NCBI GenBank assembly: GCA_002455335.1
Contig: DKKP01000261.1
Coordinates: forward strand, 3,021 to 34,274
From: Anaerolineales bacterium UBA6663
GTDB lineage: Bacteria > Chloroflexota > Anaerolineae > Anaerolineales > UBA6663
DNA: 31,254 nt
Direction of reading: 5' to 3'
The notes beneath the pieces were generated by a model. It searched no databases, was not told the DNA's origin, and saw nothing but the letters and a program-made list of their open reading frames with translations. This document shows, in pieces, positions 23,581 to 31,254 of the stretch. Both the position numbers and the translations under genes were made by a program. Within the stretch, counting starts at the first letter, position 1. Every line of letters starts with the position of its first letter.

Positions 23581-24090
23581 ATGCAGATCACCGAGACCGG
23601 GCGACTGGTTCTGACCGAGTTCACGCCTGATGACGCGGCTTTTATACTGGATCTGGTCAATGAGCCCGCCTTTCACAAATACATCGGCGATCGCGGCGTG
23701 CGCATCCGCGCAGACGCCGAGCGCTATATCGAGGAGCGCCTGATCGCGCGTTATCGCGACCAGAGCTTCGGCTTCTGGCGGATGGCGCTCAAGGGCGCCG
23801 GTACCCCGATCGGCATGTGCGGGCTTGTGAAGCGCGACATCCTCGACGACGTCGACGTCGGTTTCGCACTCCTCAAGCCGTACGAGGGGCAGGGCTACGC
23901 CTTCGAAGCAGCGGCCGCGACCCTGACCGTCGCGCGCGAGCGCTTTGGGCTGACGCGGATCGCCGGCGTCGTCGATCCGGCCAATGCACGCTCGATCCGG
24001 CTGCTCGAGCGCCTCGGGCTCTCGTTCTCCCACAACGTCACCTGGCCCGACGACGGGACACGGGTCGCCATCTACACCAGGGAACTGTGA
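23581..24090 (+). CDS. GNAT family N-acetyltransferase (RimJ/RimL-like)
   Basis: 169 residues, full length for an Acetyltransf_3 protein. It starts with ITETGRLVLTEFTPDDAAFI and has GMCGLVKRDILDDVDVGFALLKPYEGQGYAFEA, where the EGQGYA stretch matches the acetyl-CoA pyrophosphate loop (Q/RxxGxG/A). It ends with VDPANARSIRLLERLGL, the typical C-terminal acetyl-CoA contact. It transfers acetyl to an amine of a protein N-terminus or small molecule; the target cannot be told. The longer frame from 23497 crosses the inverted repeat and is rejected. It is convergent with the S41 protease gene, 18 bp away. Confidence 0.9.
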   Translation: MQITETGRLVLTEFTPDDAAFILDLVNEPAFHKYIGDRGVRIRADAERYIEERLIARYRDQSFGFWRMALKGAGTPIGMCGLVKRDILDDVDVGFALLKPYEGQGYAFEAAAATLTVARERFGLTRIAGVVDPANARSIRLLERLGLSFSHNVTWPDDGTRVAIYTREL

Positions 24091-24108
24091 CGGTGGGGCT
24101 GAGCCGCT

Positions 24109-25401
24109 TCACCGCGTGAGCGCAAGCACGGCCGCTTCCAGATCGGGATCGCGACCCGCGTTGACGTCGTCGATCGACCACGCTACCGCGATATCGGGCG
24201 AAAACCCGACGCCCTCGATCGGGGTGCCATCATTGCGACGGAAATCGCCTGTCGAGATCCGGATCAGGCCGCCCCGGAGCTCGATGCGTATCGGGTTGCC
24301 GCTCGACCCGGCCGTCGAGCGACCGACTGTGACGGCGCCGGCGCCATCGACGAGCGCTGCCACGAACTGTTCAGCCGAGCTGGCGACCGCGGTGTCGATG
24401 ATTACGACGATCCGCCCGGCATACCGCGCCCCACGCGGCGTCACGATGTAGTCGAAGCTGAGGGACCACAGCCTGAAGGGCAGGCGTTCTTGATAGCGCT
24501 CCTGGCCGTAGCGGAAAGCCTCGTCTACAAAGCGTCCGGCGATGGCGTCGCCGAGGATAGAGTCGCCGCCGCCGTTTCCCCGGAGATCGAGGATGAGCCC
24601 GGGGGGATCGTCCAAGCCATCGAGCGCGGCATCGAAATCGGCCACGAGGTCCCGCCCTTCCTCGGCATACAGGCGCCGCAGCTTGATGAGGCCAGGTCCT
24701 TCTGGGAGGCGCCGCGCGACGACGGCAGGTTCGAGATCCGGCAGAGCTGTTGTCGGATCGAGGCGCCGGATGTCGACATCCCGCACGTCACCGTCATCGC
24801 CGACGACACCGACTTGGAGCACTCCGGTGTTCGGGCCGCACAGCAGGTGCTCAAAGGCCGAGCGACGTCTGGCGCGGTCGGTTGAACCGGTGCGCAGCCG
24901 CGGGTCGAGCCCGACGATGACCTCGTTCGCTGGCTGCCCGGCGACGTTCTCGACGACGTCGCCGACAACCAGCCCGGCAGCCGTGGCACTGGGCCCGAGG
25001 CTCGTGACGACGGCCCGGCCTTCGACCTCGAGTGTCGTCCCATAGCAGGCAACCTTCGGGTAGGGCGACACGACACCGGTGTGTCCGTCGCCGAGCTCAT
25101 CCAGCATCTCGGCCAACAGCGCGAAGAAGGCGTCGTCGTCGGTCGCTGCCGCCACCCGCGGCCGGTACCTGCTGCGCAAACCATCCCAATCAATGTCCTT
25201 GGCCTTGAAATAGGGATAGTGCAGCTCCAGGATGCCGCATAACCGATCGAAAGCCTCAAGCCTTGTTTCATCGGTCGGCTGGAACCAGAGTCCAGCCCGG
25301 TGCATCTGTACTCCGCTGATCGCCAACACTCCGATGATTGCCAGGGCCGCCAGCCAGACCATTGGGCTGATCGGCCGATGCGAGCATCTGTGGTGGGTCA
25401 T
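24109..25401 (-). CDS. S41 family (C-terminal processing) serine protease
   Basis: 430 residues with an N-terminal signal anchor (residues 14-32, PMVWLAALAIIGVLAISGVQM), so it acts outside the membrane. Then a Tricorn/CtpA-type N-terminal helical region, a PDZ-like part (GPSATAAGLVVGDVVENVAGQP) and the S41 core: LILDLRGNGGGDS, RIVVIIDTAVASSAEQF with the nucleophilic Ser, and GSSGNP. GGGAG lies about 9 nt before the ATG at 25401, which overlaps the stop of the upstream 85-residue gene as ATGA. It ends the coupled operon with the hydrolase. Substrate unknown. Confidence 0.9.
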   Translation of the reverse strand: MTHHRCSHRPISPMVWLAALAIIGVLAISGVQMHRAGLWFQPTDETRLEAFDRLCGILELHYPYFKAKDIDWDGLRSRYRPRVAAATDDDAFFALLAEMLDELGDGHTGVVSPYPKVACYGTTLEVEGRAVVTSLGPSATAAGLVVGDVVENVAGQPANEVIVGLDPRLRTGSTDRARRRSAFEHLLCGPNTGVLQVGVVGDDGDVRDVDIRRLDPTTALPDLEPAVVARRLPEGPGLIKLRRLYAEEGRDLVADFDAALDGLDDPPGLILDLRGNGGGDSILGDAIAGRFVDEAFRYGQERYQERLPFRLWSLSFDYIVTPRGARYAGRIVVIIDTAVASSAEQFVAALVDGAGAVTVGRSTAGSSGNPIRIELRGGLIRISTGDFRRNDGTPIEGVGFSPDIAVAWSIDDVNAGRDPDLEAAVLALTR

Positions 25402-25655
25402 GTTATCTCTCCCGGGCGGGAGGGGCCGGTTTCGTCAGACGGCCGCGCCCCCTCCTGCCACAGAGCCACGATCTCGAGGCGGAGGTCGCGCATCCGGCCG
25501 AGCACGCCATGCAGGGCCGACTGATCGGCGATCGTGCCGGTGATCCGGGTCGTGTCATCATCGCTCGGCGCGAGAAAGAGACCCGGGAACCAGGTCCCTC
25601 GCCGGGGATCGAGCCGGCCGCGCACGATGAATGTGTAGTGCCGCTGCGTCGTCAT
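25398..25655 (-). CDS. Small conserved-type protein of unknown function (85 aa)
   Basis: 85 residues. The core HYTFIVRGRLDPRR, WFPGLFLAPSDDDTTRITG, TIADQSALHGVLGRMRDLRL resembles a small family often met in Actinobacteria and Chloroflexota genomes, with a strand, a glycine turn, then DQxxLHGLLxRxRDL; its function is not known to me. The ATG at 25655 overlaps the preceding stop as ATGA, and its own stop overlaps the S41 protease start, so it is tightly coupled at both ends. The upstream-extended frame to 25889 has a shadow-like, Arg-rich N-terminus and is rejected. Confidence 0.75.
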   Translation of the reverse strand: MTTQRHYTFIVRGRLDPRRGTWFPGLFLAPSDDDTTRITGTIADQSALHGVLGRMRDLRLEIVALWQEGARPSDETGPSRPGEIT

Positions 25656-26179
25656 CGCAACGATCCGATCAGGGCGTCGACGGCGGCCTCGTCCCACTCC
25701 GATTCGGGTGTGTTGAGCACCAGCAGCGCCGGACCGTTTCGTCCCTCGAACGCCAGGCTCACCACGCGATAGGCCAGTCCGTCGTTCGACACGCCCAGCG
25801 CGATCGCGATCGTCGCCGGTCTGCCACGGGCGACCGTGCTTCGGAGCGCGATGACGTTCAGATCGTCGGTATTCGGTCTTGTCACCCATGGCATCGGCGC
25901 CGTCGCACCGATCGACAGCGGTGCTTCGGCCAGCACGAGATGGCTGCGCTGATCAGCGCCGTCGAAGCCGGCGATCCGACTACTGCCCAGATCGAGTCCA
26001 TAGGCCGGGTGGAAGTCGTCGGGCACATCCAGCCCGGCGATGCGTTCTTGCACCACCGCGGCGTCAGCCACATGGCGCTCGAACCAGGCCGCGCACCCGA
26101 CGCCGACCCACAGGGCGAAACTACAGGCCGCCACACCTGCGGCCGGAAGGATTTGAATAAAGCGCTTCTTGTTCATCAT
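25652..26179 (-). CDS. Secreted or membrane-anchored protein of unknown function
   Basis: 175 residues. A basic N-terminus (MMNKKRFIQI) is followed by one hydrophobic stretch (LPAAGVAACSFALWVGVGCAAWF), then an extracytoplasmic domain with GLDVPDDFHPAYGLDLGSSR, SHLVLAEAPLSIG and ALLVLNTPESEWDEAAVDALIGSL. GGA lies about 8 nt before the ATG pair at 26179/26176. The in-frame extension to 26572 reads through another frame's gene. Its stop overlaps the next start as ATGA. No family recognised. Confidence 0.7.
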   Translation of the reverse strand: MMNKKRFIQILPAAGVAACSFALWVGVGCAAWFERHVADAAVVQERIAGLDVPDDFHPAYGLDLGSSRIAGFDGADQRSHLVLAEAPLSIGATAPMPWVTRPNTDDLNVIALRSTVARGRPATIAIALGVSNDGLAYRVVSLAFEGRNGPALLVLNTPESEWDEAAVDALIGSLR

Positions 26180-26211
26180 AATCATCCAGCAAGAGCAGCC
26201 CCGTGGCCTGT

Positions 26212-26481
26212 CTAGAATGTCGGGACGAGCAGGTTCCAGTGGTGCAGCCAGAGGGCGAACGCCATTCCATCCAGCATCACGGCGGCGGCGAACAGCCGGA
26301 TCGGGCTCGAGAGAGTCGACCAGCCGCGGGCAAAGTACACACCGGCGATCGTCAACGCCGTGAGCCCGATCAACGGGAGGCTCAGCACGATGATGAAATG
26401 CGGCGTGATCCCATACAGGTGGCTGTCGCCAAACCCGAGCGCGAATGCGAGCGGGAAGAGCAGCGCCAGACTGCAGGCCAA
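26212..26481 (-). pseudogene. Membrane segment, probably the frameshifted C-terminus of the alpha/beta hydrolase
   Basis: This frame encodes three hydrophobic helices (LACSLALLFPLAFALGFG, FIIVLSLPLIGLTALTIAGVYFA, LFAAAVMLDGMAFALWL) and ends NLLVPTF. It has only a TTG start and no RBS. The upstream hydrolase frame turns into Arg/Ser-rich nonsense just where this frame becomes coding. Joining the two near 26,500 by one base (GGTGGC then CTGCAG) gives a hydrolase followed by C-terminal helices. A separate 89-residue membrane gene is the alternative. Confidence 0.55.
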
Positions 26482-27773
26482 GATCTGCAGCCACCCGATT
26501 CGGCCGCCGGTTGCGTCTGTGCCAGAACGCGCTCCACCATGACTTTCGTGAACTGATCGACGTTGCTGCCATCGAGCCCGTGCCCGCCGTCGAGCCAGAT
26601 CAACTCTTTGTGCGGCGCGTCGAGGGCGGCGACCCAGCGCTCGACCAGGCTCGACATCGCGTTGACATCGTCGCGGCCGGCGAAGATATAGACGGGTACC
26701 TCGAGCCGTTGCGCCTGCGCCATGAAATCCAGATCTTCAAGCTGCGGATAGACTGCCGTGAACGATTCGATCAGGCCGCGGGTGTGGTTCACCTTGTCGA
26801 TCAGGCCATACTCGGGCGCGAGGAAAGGCACGATCGGGACGATCAGGGTATAGGGCGGCGTGTGCATGTACTCGTTGAGCACGTCGAACACGGCCACGTA
26901 CCGGGCCAACAGGTCGGGGCCGGTGTACGGTGGCGGGCCATTGCGACGGAGTGTGTCGGCCCGGGTCGTGTCGCCGCGTTCGTCAAGCACGCGCAGTGCC
27001 AGGTCGTAGCCCAACCGGTCGTTCTCGACCGTGTTGACCATCTGGCCATTGCCGATGTAGGCGTGATACAGCTCGGGATGCTGCTGGACGAGCCAGACGC
27101 CGACGATGCTGGTCCACGACACGCCGTAGACGTAGATCTTGTCCTGCCCGAAGCGGGCGCGGAGGTGCTGGGTCAGCGCGTAGGCGTCGTCGACGAACTG
27201 CTGCGGCGTGAGCGACTCGATCGGCCGCGCGCCGTATGACTTGCCGGTACCGGGCTCGTCCCACGCGACGACGACGAAGTGCTCCTCCAGACCCGTGAAC
27301 AGCGTTCGGGTCGCAAAGCCGCCGCCGCCGGGGCCGCCCATGCCGAGGTTGAGCAGAACCGGTTTCGAGGCGTCGCGGCCGCGGATGCTGATCCACTGCC
27401 GTGTGCCGTTCAACTCGACCTGTTCGAGCGTCGCGATGCTGTTTGGGGCCGGCCGGCCATCTGCGCCAAGGATCGGCGGCGTCGCCGCGAGGGCCTGCGA
27501 GGCGCCGACGGCCAGCGCCGCGATGAACAGCAGCGCGGCGGCAGCCGCCAGGGCCGCAGCGCCTGGCGCGAGCCAACGGGTCGCAAGCACCAGCGCGGCG
27601 ACGTCGATCAGCAGCAGCGGCAACCAGATGGTGATCGGGACGGCCGTGCTCAGCGGGAGCAGAACCACAGGCAGCCCGAGCACAAGCGCGCCGCTCAGGG
27701 CGCCAAGCCGTGCCAGCGCGCTGCGCGGGGTCGATAAACGGTTCGTTGCGTTGTCTTTCATTCTCAATGACAT
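26382..27773 (-). CDS. Membrane alpha/beta hydrolase (proline iminopeptidase-like)
   Basis: About 463 residues in the open frame. An N-terminal region with three membrane helices (residues 20-105) is followed by an alpha/beta hydrolase: the oxyanion-side GMGGPGGGG, DEPGTGKSYG, the nucleophile elbow VYGVSWTS, Asp in FAGRDDVNA and His in DGGHGLDG. GGPGGGG and DxPGxGxS are typical of prolyl aminopeptidase-like members. AGAGGA lies 7 nt before the ATG at 27773; the longer frame to 28097 overlaps the divergent gene. The last 40 residues (from about ESGGC) look like frame-shifted nonsense. First gene of the four-to-five-gene operon ending with the S41 protease. Confidence 0.85.
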   Translation of the reverse strand: MSLRMKDNATNRLSTPRSALARLGALSGALVLGLPVVLLPLSTAVPITIWLPLLLIDVAALVLATRWLAPGAAALAAAAALLFIAALAVGASQALAATPPILGADGRPAPNSIATLEQVELNGTRQWISIRGRDASKPVLLNLGMGGPGGGGFATRTLFTGLEEHFVVVAWDEPGTGKSYGARPIESLTPQQFVDDAYALTQHLRARFGQDKIYVYGVSWTSIVGVWLVQQHPELYHAYIGNGQMVNTVENDRLGYDLALRVLDERGDTTRADTLRRNGPPPYTGPDLLARYVAVFDVLNEYMHTPPYTLIVPIVPFLAPEYGLIDKVNHTRGLIESFTAVYPQLEDLDFMAQAQRLEVPVYIFAGRDDVNAMSSLVERWVAALDAPHKELIWLDGGHGLDGSNVDQFTKVMVERVLAQTQPAAESGGCRSWPAVWRCSSRSHSRSGLATATCMGSRRISSSC

Positions 27774-27831
27774 GGATCGTTCCTCTGGTTCGGGCGCGTC
27801 TGAGTGCGACGCGACCGTTTTGTTGTAGCTC

Positions 27832-27853
27832 GTCACAGGGTGGGTCGTGACCC
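27832..27853. promoter_or_regulatory. Divergent promoter region with 12-bp inverted repeat
   Basis: The 137-bp gap between the hydrolase and the LAL regulator holds GGGTC-GT-GACCC (27842-27853), a candidate operator, next to a weak minus-strand -10 (TACAAC, 27837-27832) for the hydrolase operon. A LAL regulator binding here to control both directions is plausible but unproven. Confidence 0.35.
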
Positions 27854-27880
27854 GCCGAAAGTTGGGAAACACGGGTCGAG

Positions 27881-27886
27881 TAGAAT
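27881..27886 (+). promoter_or_regulatory. -10 box for the LAL regulator
   Basis: TAGAAT, 24 nt before the ATG at 27911; the -35 position is not consensus. Confidence 0.35.
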
Positions 27887-27910
27887 CGAATCCGAGACGG
27901 GAAATACCCC

Positions 27911-30499
27911 ATGGTTCTGATGACCCAATTGTTCGCGCCGCCGTTGCCCGCCCAGATGGTGACGCGTGAACGGCTATACAGGCTGCTCGATCGGGCGCTT
28001 CAGCCGCCGGCTCGGCTGATCTTGCTTTCGGCGCCGCCCGGCTACGGCAAGTCGATATTGATGACCAGCTGGCTGCAGGCACGTTCACAGCCTGCAATCT
28101 GGCTCTCGCTCGACGTTTCGGAAAACGACCCGGGGCAGTTCTGCAGCCTGTTGGTCACGGCGCTGGCACCCCATCTGCCAGATCTGTCTGACCTGCTCTT
28201 GTACCTTCGGCTTCCTCAGGGCGTGCAACATGCGAGCGTCATCGGCGAAGTGATCAACCGCGCTGTTCGAACGTCCGCTCACGACCTGGTCATCGTGCTG
28301 GATGACTACCACGTCGTTACGTCACCGGCGGTGCATGCCCTGTTGCAACTGTTGCTGACGCACTTGCCTCCACGCTGGCGCCTGGCCATCGTCACACGCG
28401 AGGACCCGGCGCTCAACCTTCCGCAACTCCGCGCGCGACGCCAGATGATCGAAGTCCGTGCCGGCGATCTGGCGTTCAACGGCGAGGAGGGCGCCGCCTT
28501 GTTGGGGGGCGACCTCAGAGCGGATCAGGCTGACACGATCGTCGCACGTACCGAGGGGTGGGCTGCCGGCCTTCAACTGGCCGCATTGGCGCTGGCCGAA
28601 CAACCTGATGTCGACGCCTTCGTACGCGACTTTGGTGGATCGAATCGCTTCCTGCTCGATTACCTTGCCAGCGAGGTCGTGGAACGGCTGCCAAAGGATT
28701 TGCGCCGTTTCCTTTGTCGGGCCGCCGTACTTGGACGGTTCTCGGCCGAGCTCTGCGCGGCTGCGTTTGGTCCGTTGGACGCCGCCGAACTGATCGCGCG
28801 TGCGGCCGACGCGAACCTGTTTCTTGTGCGGCTGGATGCCCAGGGGCGCTGGTACCGCCTTCATCATCTTCTGGGCGAGGTCCTGCGCGTCGAAGTCGAA
28901 CCTGACGAGCAGCGCGCGATCGCGCGCCGGGCCGCGCTCTGGCACAGGGATCAGCAGCGGTTCGACGAGGCGATCGTCCTGGCGTTGACCGCCGATGACC
29001 CGGCGCTCGCGGGCGAACTGATCCAACACGCGGCGCTGTCGATGGCCGAACGGGGCCGCCTGGCGACCGTCCTGGGCTGGATCGCCGACCTGCCCGAGGC
29101 GACGTTGTGGTCGCTGCCCGAACTCTGCGTCTACCGTGCCTGGCTGCTTGTGTACAACGGGCGCTTTCGCGATGCCATCGATTGGGGCGCCGAGATCAGC
29201 TCACGGGGCCTCGTGCTCGATGGGCCTCAATCGGGCCTGCTCACCGGGATCATGGTCTGGTTGCGATCGATCTCCGGTCAGCCGCTCGACCTGGAGGCGC
29301 TGCGGTCGGCGCGCCAGCGGATCGGTGACCGCTATCCCTACTTCGCGCCGCCTGTGTTGTTGGCGATCGGGCAGGCCGAGCGCGAGGCTGGCCACTTCGA
29401 GAGAGCGTTGGCGCACTTCGTCGAGGGCGCGCGCATCTCCGACGGCTCTGTGACTGGCCTGATCCTCGACAACAACCGCGCCTTCCTGCTGGATGGGCTC
29501 GGACGCCGGCGCGAGGCGCGTCAATTGATGGAGGGCAACATCGCGCGCTTCAACGCTGCGTCTGGGCAGCCCGGGCCACTTGCCGCGATCCCCATGATCC
29601 CACTGGGTATCTTCCTTGCGGACAGCGGCGAACTCATCGCGGCCCTCGATCTACTCACGCGTGCGGTCAATAGTGTGAGGCGGCTTGGGCTGTACGACGT
29701 GTTGGCCGGGCCGGCGACGTACCAGATGCAGACCGTGCTGGCCGATCTGGGACGGCTCGAGGAAGCGCTGCGGCTCAACACCGAGGCGCAGTTGCGCGCT
29801 CAGCACGTCGGGCTGGTGACCGTGGCCGAGGTGTTGGCCGCGACGGCCGCCTGGCTGCAGTGGCAGCACGGCCACCGCGAGGCCGGTCGGGCCTGGGTGG
29901 CGGGCCATCCGTTGAGCGCCGACCACGCCGAGCGGACCGATCGGAGCATCCCCGTGATCCTGCACAGCCATGTGCTGGCTGCGCGCGGTGATCTGCAAGC
30001 GGCGCTGAGCCTGCTTCAACCCCGTCTGGAGCGGGCACGTCAAGCGGGGCAGGTGACGCTGTGGCTGCGTGAAGGCGTTCAGGCCGTCCTGATCCTTGGA
30101 TCGGCAGGTCAGCGCCACGAGGCTGTTGTGCTCTTGCGAGAACTTGTGGCCGCGGCGGAGACGATCGATTACCGACAGGTCTTTCGACGTCATCGGGACC
30201 AACTCGAGCCGCTGCTGGGCGCGGCGCGCGATGCCGCGCCGACCTTCGTCGATGACCTGCGGATCACGGCTCCGGCGCTGATCGGCGACGCCCGAACATC
30301 TCTCGTGGAGCCCCTGACCGATCGCGAGGGCGAGATCGTACGGTTGCTGACTGCAGGCCTCTCCAACGCCGAAATCGCCGAGCGGCTGTTCCTGGCCCCG
30401 AGCACGATCAAGTGGTACCTGAGTGAGGTGTATGGAAAGCTGGGCGTGCGTCGCCGCACGGAAGCCGTGGCGCGTGCGCGCGAATTGGGCCTGATATAG
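27911..30499 (+). CDS. LAL-type (MalT-like) ATP-dependent LuxR regulator
   Basis: 862-residue STAND-class regulator. Walker A is PPGYGKS (residues 42-48), Walker B-like LVIVLDDYHVV near 127, then a winged-helix/arm region (GGSNRFLLDYLASEVVERLP) and a long helical TPR-like sensor (about 340-790) with repeated HFERALAHFVEGA-type units. The C-terminal 65 residues are a LuxR HTH: LTDREGEIVRLLTAGLSNAEIAERLFLAPSTIKWYLSEVYGKLGVRRRTEAVARA. Such proteins bind an inducer and ATP, multimerise and activate transcription. It is divergent from the alpha/beta hydrolase-protease operon, a likely target. The family is common in Chloroflexota and Actinobacteria. Length is typical (about 850-900). Confidence 0.93.
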   Translation: MVLMTQLFAPPLPAQMVTRERLYRLLDRALQPPARLILLSAPPGYGKSILMTSWLQARSQPAIWLSLDVSENDPGQFCSLLVTALAPHLPDLSDLLLYLRLPQGVQHASVIGEVINRAVRTSAHDLVIVLDDYHVVTSPAVHALLQLLLTHLPPRWRLAIVTREDPALNLPQLRARRQMIEVRAGDLAFNGEEGAALLGGDLRADQADTIVARTEGWAAGLQLAALALAEQPDVDAFVRDFGGSNRFLLDYLASEVVERLPKDLRRFLCRAAVLGRFSAELCAAAFGPLDAAELIARAADANLFLVRLDAQGRWYRLHHLLGEVLRVEVEPDEQRAIARRAALWHRDQQRFDEAIVLALTADDPALAGELIQHAALSMAERGRLATVLGWIADLPEATLWSLPELCVYRAWLLVYNGRFRDAIDWGAEISSRGLVLDGPQSGLLTGIMVWLRSISGQPLDLEALRSARQRIGDRYPYFAPPVLLAIGQAEREAGHFERALAHFVEGARISDGSVTGLILDNNRAFLLDGLGRRREARQLMEGNIARFNAASGQPGPLAAIPMIPLGIFLADSGELIAALDLLTRAVNSVRRLGLYDVLAGPATYQMQTVLADLGRLEEALRLNTEAQLRAQHVGLVTVAEVLAATAAWLQWQHGHREAGRAWVAGHPLSADHAERTDRSIPVILHSHVLAARGDLQAALSLLQPRLERARQAGQVTLWLREGVQAVLILGSAGQRHEAVVLLRELVAAAETIDYRQVFRRHRDQLEPLLGAARDAAPTFVDDLRITAPALIGDARTSLVEPLTDREGEIVRLLTAGLSNAEIAERLFLAPSTIKWYLSEVYGKLGVRRRTEAVARARELGLI

Positions 30500-30509
30500 G
30501 GACCGACGG

Positions 30510-30515
30510 TATACT
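30510..30515 (+). promoter_or_regulatory. -10 box just before the second Ser/Thr kinase
   Basis: TATACT lies 10 nt before the ATG at 30526, with TTGGGC 19 bp upstream of it and no Shine-Dalgarno (C-run instead). This again fits a leaderless or near-leaderless transcript. Confidence 0.45.
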
Positions 30516-30525
30516 CCCCCCTGCG

Positions 30526-31254
30526 ATGCCACTGATCACGATCGGGCGCTACACCCTGACGGATAAGCTCGGAACCGGCGGCATGGCCACGGTGTACCGG
30601 GGCCGCGATCCGCGCCTGGGGCGCGAGGTGGCGGTCAAGCTGCTGCTTGGCGACATCCAGGACGACCCGGCATTGCGCGAGCGGTTCGAGCGCGAGGCGC
30701 ACACCATCGCGCGGCTCGAACATCCGGCCATCGTGCCGGTCTACGACTTCGGCGACGATCAGGGCCAGCTGTATCTTGTCATGCGGCTGATGACCGGCGG
30801 CTCGCTGCAGGATCGGCTCCGCCGTGGCCCGCTATCACCGACGGTCACCGCCCAGATCATCGAGCGTCTGGCCGACGCGCTCGACACCGCGCATGCCCTG
30901 GGCGTCATCCACCGTGACCTCAAGCCGGGCAACATCCTGTTCGACGAATACGACCATCCGATGATCTCGGATTTCGGCATCGCCAAGCTGGCCTTACAGG
31001 CCGGCGGCGCGACGCTGACGCAGACCGGCTCGATCGTAGGCACGCCGGCGTATATGAGCCCCGAGCAGGTGCGTGGCGAATCCGACATCGATTGGCGTAG
31101 CGACCTGTACTCGTTTGGCATCATCGCCTACGAGATGCTGACGGGCCGGCTGCCGTTCAAGGCCGATACGCCCTACGGGTTGTTGATGCAACACGTCACG
31201 GCGCCCGTGCCGCGGCTGCTCGACACCAACCCTGGGCTGCCGGGCGCCTGTCAG
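30526..31254 (+). CDS. Ser/Thr protein kinase (3' end cut by window edge)
   Basis: 243 residues of a Hanks-type kinase domain are visible: glycine loop GTGGMATVYRG (16-26), ATP Lys K38, HRDLKPGN catalytic loop, SDFGIAKL, an activation segment with TLTQTGSIVGTPAYMSPEQ (Thr residues typical of autophosphorylation in PknB-like kinases) and SDLYSFGIIAYEMLTGRLPF. All core catalytic residues are present. The gene continues past the right edge, so any membrane or sensor part is unseen. It is more like canonical PknB than the kinase at 16464-17891. It begins 26 bp after the LAL regulator but has its own -10 box. Confidence 0.92.
   Translation, partial: MPLITIGRYTLTDKLGTGGMATVYRGRDPRLGREVAVKLLLGDIQDDPALRERFEREAHTIARLEHPAIVPVYDFGDDQGQLYLVMRLMTGGSLQDRLRRGPLSPTVTAQIIERLADALDTAHALGVIHRDLKPGNILFDEYDHPMISDFGIAKLALQAGGATLTQTGSIVGTPAYMSPEQVRGESDIDWRSDLYSFGIIAYEMLTGRLPFKADTPYGLLMQHVTAPVPRLLDTNPGLPGACQ

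Noticed and set aside
25652..26572. Long 306-codon form of the secreted unknown protein
   Set aside because: Its first 130 residues are Arg/Trp-rich and overlap the hydrolase and its membrane segment; the start near 26179 begins a clear signal segment.

Overview
The window is GC-rich bacterial DNA with tightly packed genes, ATGA-type stop/start overlaps and a mix of Ser/Thr kinases, FHA proteins, a LAL-type (MalT-like) regulator and a very large purine-catabolism operon. This mix and the codon use suggest a member of the Chloroflexota (Anaerolineae-like), but no rRNA or marker gene is present, so the assignment is inference. No tRNA, rRNA, CRISPR array or intact insertion sequence was seen.

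Region 1 (1-15,490, all on the minus strand) is one operon-like run of 12 genes. In order of transcription they are: FAD subunit and fused [2Fe-2S]/molybdopterin subunit of a xanthine-dehydrogenase-type hydroxylase; two permeases, a BMP-type binding lipoprotein and a double ATPase of a nucleoside/purine ABC importer; a fold-type-II PLP enzyme; a luciferase-like (LLM) oxidoreductase; a YgeY-type M20 hydrolase; a YgeW-type carbamoyltransferase; carbamate kinase; and an SsnA-type amidohydrolase cut by the left edge. SsnA, YgeW, YgeY, carbamate kinase and XdhD/YgfM-like proteins are the hallmark of the anaerobic purine/urate degradation cluster, whose logic is import, hydroxylation, ring opening, fragment breakdown and ATP recovery from carbamoyl phosphate. 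Two members are not the usual ones (the LLM oxidoreductase and the PLP enzyme), the binding-protein gene is broken by a deletion plus frameshift, and two intergenic gaps carry heptamer-repeat hairpins. A good promoter and a nearby inverted repeat lie upstream at 15,461-15,535.

Region 2 (15,604-19,841, minus strand) looks like a signalling module: a 108-residue unknown protein, an FHA-winged-helix regulator, a polytopic membrane protein, a Ser/Thr kinase with a membrane tail and a second polytopic protein.

Region 3 (19,842-24,090, plus strand) starts with an AT-richer stretch holding a 54-codon ORF with a good ribosome-binding site. It is followed by a ComP-like histidine kinase (N-terminal PDZ-like segment, many membrane helices, GAF-like, HisKA_3 and HATPase domains), a divergent pyrophosphatase-like protein and a GNAT acetyltransferase. 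The small ORF ends with a tryptophan near its C-terminus, so a ComX-like peptide/receptor pair is possible; this is the most interesting hypothesis in the window.

Region 4 (24,109-27,773, minus strand) is a coupled operon of a membrane alpha/beta hydrolase (with a probable frameshift before its C-terminal helices), a secreted unknown, an 85-residue unknown and an S41 protease. Region 5 (27,881-31,254, plus strand) holds a LAL regulator and the start of a second Ser/Thr kinase cut by the right edge. Several genes in regions 2-5 have a -10-like hexamer only 6-10 nt before the ATG, suggesting leaderless mRNAs.
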